Below, one piece after another: positions 58,426-64,000 of a DNA stretch of 64,000 bases (position 1 is its first letter; each line of letters starts with the position of its first letter). Below the pieces are notes generated by a model, which saw only the letters and a list, made by a program, of their open reading frames with translations, was not told where the DNA came from and made no database searches. Source of the stretch: Deltaproteobacteria bacterium. GTDB lineage: Bacteria; Myxococcota_A; UBA9160; UBA4427. Location of the stretch: the NCBI GenBank assembly GCA_029261835.1, contig JAJDAO010000047.1:62001-126000 (forward strand), written 5' to 3'. The position numbers and the translations under genes were made by a program.

Positions 58426-60852
58426 ATGCCTGAAGGCGCCTTGGCAGGCACCAGGGTCATCGAACTCGGGCAGATGGTCTCAGCACCTTATTGCGGCAAG
58501 CTCTTCGCGGACTACGGTGCCGACGTCATCAAGGTCGAGCCGACACAGCACGGAGACGCATCCCGACAGTGGGGACCGTTTCCAGATGATCGCCCGAATC
58601 TCGAGACCAGCGGCCTCTTCCACTTCCTCAATACCAACAAGCGGTCGGTCGCGCTCGATGTCGACAGCGATTCGGGGCGAAGGGATCTTCTCGAACTCAT
58701 CGCTGGCGCCGACGTGCTGATCGAGAACGAGCATCCGCGCCGCATGCGCGAATGGCGACTCGACTACGAGACGCTCTCACAGCGCAACCCCGACCTCGTG
58801 ATGATCTCGGTCACACCGTTCGGACAGACGGGCCCCTACGCGGACTGGAACGGCTGCGACTTGAACGCCTTCCACCTCTCGGGCGCGAGCAGCCGCTATT
58901 GCGGTCGCCCAGGCGAATCGCCCCTCGAGCACGGCACCTTTGCAGCGGATTTCTTCGGCGCGGTCGCGGCCGCCGCCTGGGGGCTGGCGGCGACGCTCGG
59001 GCGGGGGCGGGTCGGTGGCGGGCAGCACGTCGATGTGTCGTGTGCCGAGGCCATCGCCGCGGCCTTCGTCGGCGGGCAGAACATCGGCGGCTACGCCCAG
59101 GACGGCAAGTTCGACAAGCGCACCGGTGTCGGCATGCCGCTCGGGGCCCCGGCCACCATCGTCCCGTGCAAGGACGGGCACGTCTGGATGCTGGCACTCG
59201 AGCCGGGCCAGTGGAACGGTCTCGCGCAGGTGATGGGCAACCCGGACTGGATGCAGCTCGAGATGTTCCAAGACATGTTCTCGCGCGCGGAGAACGCCGA
59301 CTTCATCTACCCCATGGTGCAGGAATGGACCATGGAACACGGCAAGATGGACATCATGCAGCAGTGCCAGGCGGCGGGCTGCCCCATCACAGCGGTGTTC
59401 ACAGTGCAGGAGGCGGCCGAGCATCCGCACCTCAAGGAGCGGGGGTATCTGGTCGAGCTCGAACATCCGGCTCTCGGACGCTTCCGCAGCTTGGGAGCGC
59501 CCTTCAAGCTCTCCCGTACCCCGGGTGGCCCCGAACGGGCCGCCCCGACTCTCGGCCAGCACAACCAAGAAGTGCTCGGCGAAGCTGCACCCGCGCGGCC
59601 GGTGACGAAGCGCGGGGCCTCGACTGGTGGCAACGGCGGCAAGCTTCCGCTCGACGGCGTGCGGGTGGCCAACTTCGGCTGGGTCTGGGCCGGGCCGGTC
59701 GTCGGCCAGACGCTCGGCTTTCTTGGGGCGGAGGTCTACAAGATCGAGTCGAGGGCTCGCGTCGACATGACGCGAACGCTCCCACCCTTTGCCGGCGGCG
59801 AGCGAGACCCCAACCGCAGTTTGTCGAATCACGCCTGCTGGGCGGGCAACGGCAGCGTGACGCTCAACCTGAAGAAGGAAGAGGCCCGCCAGCTCGCCCT
59901 CGAATTGATCGAGAAGTGCGACGTGGTCATCGAGAACTTCGGCCCCGGCGTGATGAATCAATTCGGGCTCAGCTACGAAGAGCTGGTGGCCGTCAAGCCG
60001 GACGTCGTGATGTTCTCGATGCCCGCGGCCGGCCTGTACGGACCGCTCAAGGATGTCCGCACCTACGGCTTGAGTCTCACCAGCACGACGGGACTCGACA
60101 GCCTGACGGGCTACATCGACGGCCCGCCCATCCCGGTAGAGAACGCCTTCTCCGACCCCTTCAATGGCATCTTCGGCGCCTACGCGATCCTCGCCGCGCT
60201 GGCGCATCGTGAGCGAACCGGCGAAGGCCAACACATCGATTTCTCGCAGCAGGAGGCGGTCATGCAGATGGTCGGCCCCGCCTTCATGGATTACGAGCTG
60301 AACGGCCGCGTGGCGGGCCCGATCGGAAACCGTCACCCACTGGCCGCCGCCGCTCCCCATGGTGTCTTCCCATGCGACGGCGATGATCGCTGGATCAGCA
60401 TCGCGGTCAGCAGCCAGAGCGAGTGGGACATGCTGCGAGAGGCAATGCAGCATCCGGGCTGGGCCAATGCTGCCGAGTTCGCAACAGCGGAGCAGCGTTT
60501 ACGCAATATCGAGTCACTTCACGAGAAGCTCGCCGCTTGGACCTCCGGCTTCGGCGACCGAGAGCTGGCGGAACGGCTGCAGAGCTTCGGCGTGGCCGCC
60601 GCACCGGTTCTCGACGTCTCCGACCTGCTGCACGATCCGCACTTCAAAGCACGCGGCACCTTCGTCGAGGTCGAGCACCCGCTCGGCTTTCGCGAGACCA
60701 TCTACGGCGCCTACGTGAAGACGAGCCGAAGCCAGGCGCGCGTGCGACCGGGTCCCTACATGGGCCAGGACAACGACCACGTATTCAAGGAGCTGCTCGG
60801 GCTCTCGCCGCAGCGCTACCAGGCACTGCAGGAGCAAGAGATCATCTACTGA
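58426..60852 (+). CDS. Tandem-fused family III CoA transferase (CaiB/BaiF x2)
   Basis: An 808-residue protein of two complete CaiB/BaiF-type CoA transferase units. Unit one (~5-385): GTRVIELGQMVSAPYCGKLFADYGADVIKVE, with the catalytic Asp expected in the ADFFGAV block. Unit two (~405-800): GVRVANFGWVWAGPVVGQTLGFLGAEVYKIE, with the Asp in SDPFNGIFGAY. Each normal family member is about 400 residues and forms an interlocked dimer, so the fusion may be a built-in dimer. A linker around residues 390-404 is Gly/Thr-rich. GGAGG lies before the ATG. It transfers CoA between carboxylic acids; the substrates are unknown. A thioesterase gene follows after 91 bases. Confidence 0.9.
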   Translation: MPEGALAGTRVIELGQMVSAPYCGKLFADYGADVIKVEPTQHGDASRQWGPFPDDRPNLETSGLFHFLNTNKRSVALDVDSDSGRRDLLELIAGADVLIENEHPRRMREWRLDYETLSQRNPDLVMISVTPFGQTGPYADWNGCDLNAFHLSGASSRYCGRPGESPLEHGTFAADFFGAVAAAAWGLAATLGRGRVGGGQHVDVSCAEAIAAAFVGGQNIGGYAQDGKFDKRTGVGMPLGAPATIVPCKDGHVWMLALEPGQWNGLAQVMGNPDWMQLEMFQDMFSRAENADFIYPMVQEWTMEHGKMDIMQQCQAAGCPITAVFTVQEAAEHPHLKERGYLVELEHPALGRFRSLGAPFKLSRTPGGPERAAPTLGQHNQEVLGEAAPARPVTKRGASTGGNGGKLPLDGVRVANFGWVWAGPVVGQTLGFLGAEVYKIESRARVDMTRTLPPFAGGERDPNRSLSNHACWAGNGSVTLNLKKEEARQLALELIEKCDVVIENFGPGVMNQFGLSYEELVAVKPDVVMFSMPAAGLYGPLKDVRTYGLSLTSTTGLDSLTGYIDGPPIPVENAFSDPFNGIFGAYAILAALAHRERTGEGQHIDFSQQEAVMQMVGPAFMDYELNGRVAGPIGNRHPLAAAAPHGVFPCDGDDRWISIAVSSQSEWDMLREAMQHPGWANAAEFATAEQRLRNIESLHEKLAAWTSGFGDRELAERLQSFGVAAAPVLDVSDLLHDPHFKARGTFVEVEHPLGFRETIYGAYVKTSRSQARVRPGPYMGQDNDHVFKELLGLSPQRYQALQEQEIIY

Positions 60853-60943
60853 AGCGTCTCACCGCCCGACGGGCGCCGCACCCGCCTCCCAGTCGAGCGA
60901 CCTCGCGTCGGCTCGGAAGCAAGACGAGCAACACGAGAAGAGA

Positions 60944-61660
60944 GTGACCAAGCAGAATCACATTCTGGAACGCATCAAGGGCTACCACGAGAAGCTCGAG
61001 CGGGCGCCCGGGACCTGGCCGGCGAAGCGGAAGCTGGCGGCGGCGGTACGAGAGCTGATGGACTGCCTCTGCGCCACCGACGCCTCCGAAGAGGAGCTGC
61101 TCACCATCGCCGCCCAGGTCGAGAGCAGCGCGCGTCGCTTCTCAGGCCAGCCCCGCATGACGAACCCCCCTGGCATCGCCGAGGGATCGTTGGCGGGCGG
61201 CATGGAGATGTTCATGGACCGGAGCCCGATGGTCGGCCTGGCCAACCCGATCGCCCCCCCCGTGACACTCGAGCCCGACCTTCAGGCCAAGGTCGTGCAC
61301 GGAAGCGTAACCTTCGGAAACGCCTACGAGGGGGCGCCGGGATGTGCGCATGGCGGCTACGTGGCGGCCGTCTTCGACGAGGCCCTGGGACTCGCCTGCA
61401 TCTTCTCCGGCGGCCCCGGCATGACGGGCGAGATCAAGATCAGCTACCGCAAGCCGACCCCGACCAGGCTGCCGCTCCGCATCGAGGCCCGCTTCGACCG
61501 CATGGAAGGCCGGAAAATCTACACCTCGGGCGAGCTCTACGCGGACGAACTGTTGGTCGCCGAGTCGTCGGGCCTCTTCATCTCGATAAACCGGGAGAAA
61601 TTCACCGCGCTGCGAGAGGCTCAGCTCAAACGCCAGCAGGCCGCCGATCCGGAGGGCTGA
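60944..61660 (+). CDS. Hotdog-fold thioesterase (PaaI-like)
   Basis: A 238-residue protein. The N-terminal ~85 residues are helical and of unknown role. Then PPVTLEPDLQAKVVHGSVTFG leads into the hotdog domain with GCAHGGYVAAVFDEALGLA (the hotdog helix with H-G-G and the acid D-E), and GEIKISYRKPTPTRLPLRIEARFD. The start is GTG 60944 following AGAGAG. It probably hydrolyses a CoA ester made or used by the preceding CoA transferase, as their order suggests. Confidence 0.85.
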   Translation: MTKQNHILERIKGYHEKLERAPGTWPAKRKLAAAVRELMDCLCATDASEEELLTIAAQVESSARRFSGQPRMTNPPGIAEGSLAGGMEMFMDRSPMVGLANPIAPPVTLEPDLQAKVVHGSVTFGNAYEGAPGCAHGGYVAAVFDEALGLACIFSGGPGMTGEIKISYRKPTPTRLPLRIEARFDRMEGRKIYTSGELYADELLVAESSGLFISINREKFTALREAQLKRQQAADPEG

Positions 61661-61778
61661 CGGGCTCCGCCGGACCCGGCTGAGAGACCTTCTCGCCGGC
61701 TGTTCCGGTGAGGCCCACATCCCGCTTTCTTTCTCCCCCACACCGGCGTACGCTGATGGCGGGAAGGAGGTACGCGCG

Positions 61779-62336
61779 ATGAAGATCCGCTCTCTACTCC
61801 TCTCGCTGGCTGTGCTCCCGCTGGCGATTTCCTGTGGCCCGGGCACACCACCCGAGGCAGCGACCGGTGACGTCACGGTCTCCGGACGCTACGACGTCAA
61901 GGGCACGACGGTCGCCGTCGGCGGCGGCGAGAAGCGAAAGATCGCCGGGACGGTTGTGCTGCTTCGCGATGGAGATCGCTACAACGCGACCTTCGAGCTC
62001 AAGACGACCTATCCCAGCCAGGGCATCGAGATGGACGCCGACGTGATCGGAACCGGCGAGGGAGCCGTCGACGGAAACAAACTCTCGGGCAGCGCCGAAA
62101 CGCAGCTCGTGATCTCTTCCGTCCCCGGCATCGATACGGGCTTCGCCTTCATGCCACGCGCCGTCACGACTCGCCTCATCTCGACTTCGGCCGCCGAGCT
62201 CGGGCCGGACGGTTCGATCGCGATCGAGATCAGCAACGAGGCAGCCGAGGACCAGGCCTATGCCCCGACGCGCACGCGCCTGACCGGCAGGTGGATCGGC
62301 GATGCCGGAGCGCCGGACGTCGCCGCGCAGGAGTAA
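61779..62336 (+). CDS. Lipoprotein of unknown function
   Basis: A 185-residue exported protein. The signal peptide LLLSLAVLPLAISC ends in a lipobox Cys. The mature part is beta-rich (VTVSGRYDVKGTTVAVGGGEKRKIAGTVVLLRDGDRY as successive strands) without helices of note; it looks like a single beta-barrel-like or immunoglobulin-like domain. GGAGG lies close before the ATG. The asnB gene follows after 48 bases and may share its mRNA. Confidence 0.75.
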   Translation: MKIRSLLLSLAVLPLAISCGPGTPPEAATGDVTVSGRYDVKGTTVAVGGGEKRKIAGTVVLLRDGDRYNATFELKTTYPSQGIEMDADVIGTGEGAVDGNKLSGSAETQLVISSVPGIDTGFAFMPRAVTTRLISTSAAELGPDGSIAIEISNEAAEDQAYAPTRTRLTGRWIGDAGAPDVAAQE

Positions 62337-62384
62337 CGGCGCGTAGACGGCGGCGAGTGCGGCGAACGGGGGAGTTGTATCCGG

Positions 62385-64000
62385 ATGTGTGGTATCGCCG
62401 GTCTGATGGGACTGCAGCGACGACCCATCGACGCCGAAATCGTCCGCCGGATGTGCGCGACTCTGATCCACCGCGGGCCCGATGACGAGGGACTGGAGCA
62501 GCCAAGCCCGCACATCGCGCTCGGACATCGCCGCCTCTCGATCATCGATATCGCCGGTGGACACCAGCCCATGTGCAACGAGGACCGCAGCGTCTGGGTC
62601 ACGTTCAACGGCGAGATATTCAACTATCGGGAGCTTCGCCAGGAGCTGAAGAGCAAGGGACACCGCTTCGAGACGAGCTCCGATACCGAAGTCATCGTCC
62701 ATCTCTACGAAGAGCACGGCACGCACTGCGTCGAGCGGCTGAACGGACAGTTCGCATTCGCCCTGTGGGACGGCGAACGTCTCTTCTGTGCCAGGGATCC
62801 GATCGGGATCAAGCCTCTCTACTACTGCGCGGCTGGCGACCACTTCGCATTCGCTTCCGAGCCTCGCGCGTTCTTCGCGATTCCGGGCTTCGATCCGTCC
62901 CCGGACACGAACGCGCTCTTACTGTACTTCCGCTACCACTACATCCCGTCGCCGCACAGCGCATACGAGAAGATCAGCAAGCTCCGCCCTGGCGAGCGCC
63001 TCACCATCGAACGAGACGGAAGGCTGCAGCTGGAGCGCTACTGGGACCTCGCGTCCGATCCGGTCGAAGACCTCGAGGATCTCGCAGCCTGCCGTGATGC
63101 GCTTCGCGAGAAGCTCGGCGCCGCAGTCGAGCGGCAGATGGTCGCCGATTTTCCGGTCGGTGCTTTTCTCAGCGGCGGAATCGATTCGTCCAGCATCGTC
63201 TCGCTGATGCAGCGCGGCTCGAACGATCGGATCAAGACGTTCACGATCGGTTTTCCCGAGAAGGACGAGCGACCCGAGGCTCGAGCGGTGGCGAGCTGGG
63301 TCGGCGTCGATCACCTCGACTCGCTCTTCGATCACGGGTCTGCGGCCGGCGTGCTTCCCGATCTACTCGACCAGATCGACGAGCCGCTCGGTGATTCCTC
63401 CCTCCTCGCCACCTATGCGGTCTCACTTCTCACACGACCGCATACCAAGGTGGCGCTCTCCGGCGACGGCGGTGACGAGCTCCATGCCGGCTACGATCGA
63501 CACCATCGAGTGGTGCAATCGCTGCGGGCTCCCTCCCTCCTGCGGCCGGCCTGGAGCTGGCTGGGCAGACATCTATACACGAACCCCAACCCAGCCGGCT
63601 GGCATGCACTCGATCCGCGCTCCGATCGCCGTTGGCCGGAGAGAATCCTCGAGGAGCTCGAGGATTCGAGGCACAGCGAACTCTGCGGGCCGGCGCTCAG
63701 GGAAGCGGCGTCCACGAGGAAGGCGGATCCCATCAGAGAGGAGATCGAGCGCTACGCGCATCTGCCGGCGCTTTCGCAAGTTCTGGCGGTCGACATGCAG
63801 ACGAACCTGTCGGATCGGCTCCTCGCCAAGGTCGACCGTGCCAGCATGCGTGCCTCTCTGGAGGTTCGCGTGCCGTTCCTGGACATCGAGTCCGTTCGCT
63901 TCGCGTTTCGACTGGCTCCAGCGCTTCGCCTTCACGGCCGCCAGACCAAAGGCCTGCTGCGAGACACCATGGCGGGGGCTCTGCCTCCGTCGGTCTTCGC
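62385..64000 (+). CDS. asnB: Asparagine synthetase (glutamine-hydrolysing) AsnB, 3' partial
   Basis: The frame runs from ATG 62385 to the window edge (538 codons, no stop seen). MCGIAGLM gives Cys2 as the class II glutamine amidotransferase nucleophile, and HRGPDDEG and NGEIFNYRELR are typical of that domain. The synthetase domain has FLSGGIDSS (around residue 260, the PP-loop) and LSGDGGDELHAGY. The end, GRQTKGLLRDTMAG, is near the C-terminal block of the family, so perhaps 50-120 residues are missing. It makes Asn from Asp, Gln and ATP, or amidates a carbohydrate or peptide as some members do in surface-polymer loci. GGGGAG lies ten bases before the ATG. Confidence 0.93.
   Translation, partial: MCGIAGLMGLQRRPIDAEIVRRMCATLIHRGPDDEGLEQPSPHIALGHRRLSIIDIAGGHQPMCNEDRSVWVTFNGEIFNYRELRQELKSKGHRFETSSDTEVIVHLYEEHGTHCVERLNGQFAFALWDGERLFCARDPIGIKPLYYCAAGDHFAFASEPRAFFAIPGFDPSPDTNALLLYFRYHYIPSPHSAYEKISKLRPGERLTIERDGRLQLERYWDLASDPVEDLEDLAACRDALREKLGAAVERQMVADFPVGAFLSGGIDSSSIVSLMQRGSNDRIKTFTIGFPEKDERPEARAVASWVGVDHLDSLFDHGSAAGVLPDLLDQIDEPLGDSSLLATYAVSLLTRPHTKVALSGDGGDELHAGYDRHHRVVQSLRAPSLLRPAWSWLGRHLYTNPNPAGWHALDPRSDRRWPERILEELEDSRHSELCGPALREAASTRKADPIREEIERYAHLPALSQVLAVDMQTNLSDRLLAKVDRASMRASLEVRVPFLDIESVRFAFRLAPALRLHGRQTKGLLRDTMAGALPPSVF

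Overview
The window is uniformly GC-rich, has G or C at most third codon positions, starts many genes with GTG, and shows no transposase, integrase, CRISPR array, tRNA or rRNA. An Rnf complex, a membrane heterodisulfide-reductase-like ETF:quinone oxidoreductase, many CoA-handling enzymes and glutathione transferases, PEP-CTERM proteins and a probable selenoprotein together suggest a deltaproteobacterial-type lineage (Myxococcota, Binatota or Desulfobacterota-like). That placement is inference from gene content, not from a marker gene.

Positions 2-16221 form one plus-strand redox operon: a 2-oxoacid:ferredoxin oxidoreductase (korA, 5'-truncated by the window edge, and korB), a 1301-residue PFOR-like protein (A), rnfB, a 1430-residue PFOR-like protein (B), then rnfC, rnfD, rnfG, rnfE and rnfA, and a 50-residue NqrM-like protein with one membrane segment and four C-terminal cysteines. 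A and B are paralogues. They keep the layout of pyruvate:ferredoxin oxidoreductase but have lost the thiamine-diphosphate motif, and they carry Fe-S clusters at different places. I read them as electron-transfer or scaffold subunits that link oxoacid oxidation to the Rnf ion pump. This is the most unusual system in the window.

Positions 16388-27014 are a mixed region. It holds a short-chain dehydrogenase, a cysteine desulfurase-rhodanese fusion divergent from a Cys-type molybdopterin oxidoreductase that is coupled to a histidine kinase, an HxlR regulator with two glutathione transferases, and a radical SAM protein divergent from a MarR regulator. It ends with a selenoprotein-B-family gene read through an in-frame TGA (U-P-V-C motif) that is followed by a SECIS-like hairpin.

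Positions 27141-43553 are mostly single genes on the plus strand: a membrane spermidine-synthase-like protein, a two-module alkaline-phosphatase-superfamily protein, a serine hydrolase, thioesterase, two VOC proteins, an acetyltransferase, a lipase, lipoproteins, a PAP2 phosphatase, and a DoxX-like/MsrB/MsrA set for periplasmic methionine repair. A 14-unit RCC1-like PEP-CTERM surface protein (43501-45513, minus) overlaps the end of msrA tail to tail.

Positions 45650-53126 (minus) hold a lipid-oxidation group: an FeS/NarI-like ETF:quinone oxidoreductase, SnoaL-like protein, acyl-CoA dehydrogenase, nitroreductase, thiolase and glycosyltransferase. Positions 53360-55703 hold xdhC, mocA and coxG, the maturation genes of a molybdenum hydroxylase without its catalytic subunits, behind a good sigma70-type promoter. 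The rest contains a second PEP-CTERM protein, a glutathione transferase, a tandem-fused CoA transferase, a hotdog thioesterase, a lipoprotein, and an asparagine synthetase cut by the right edge.
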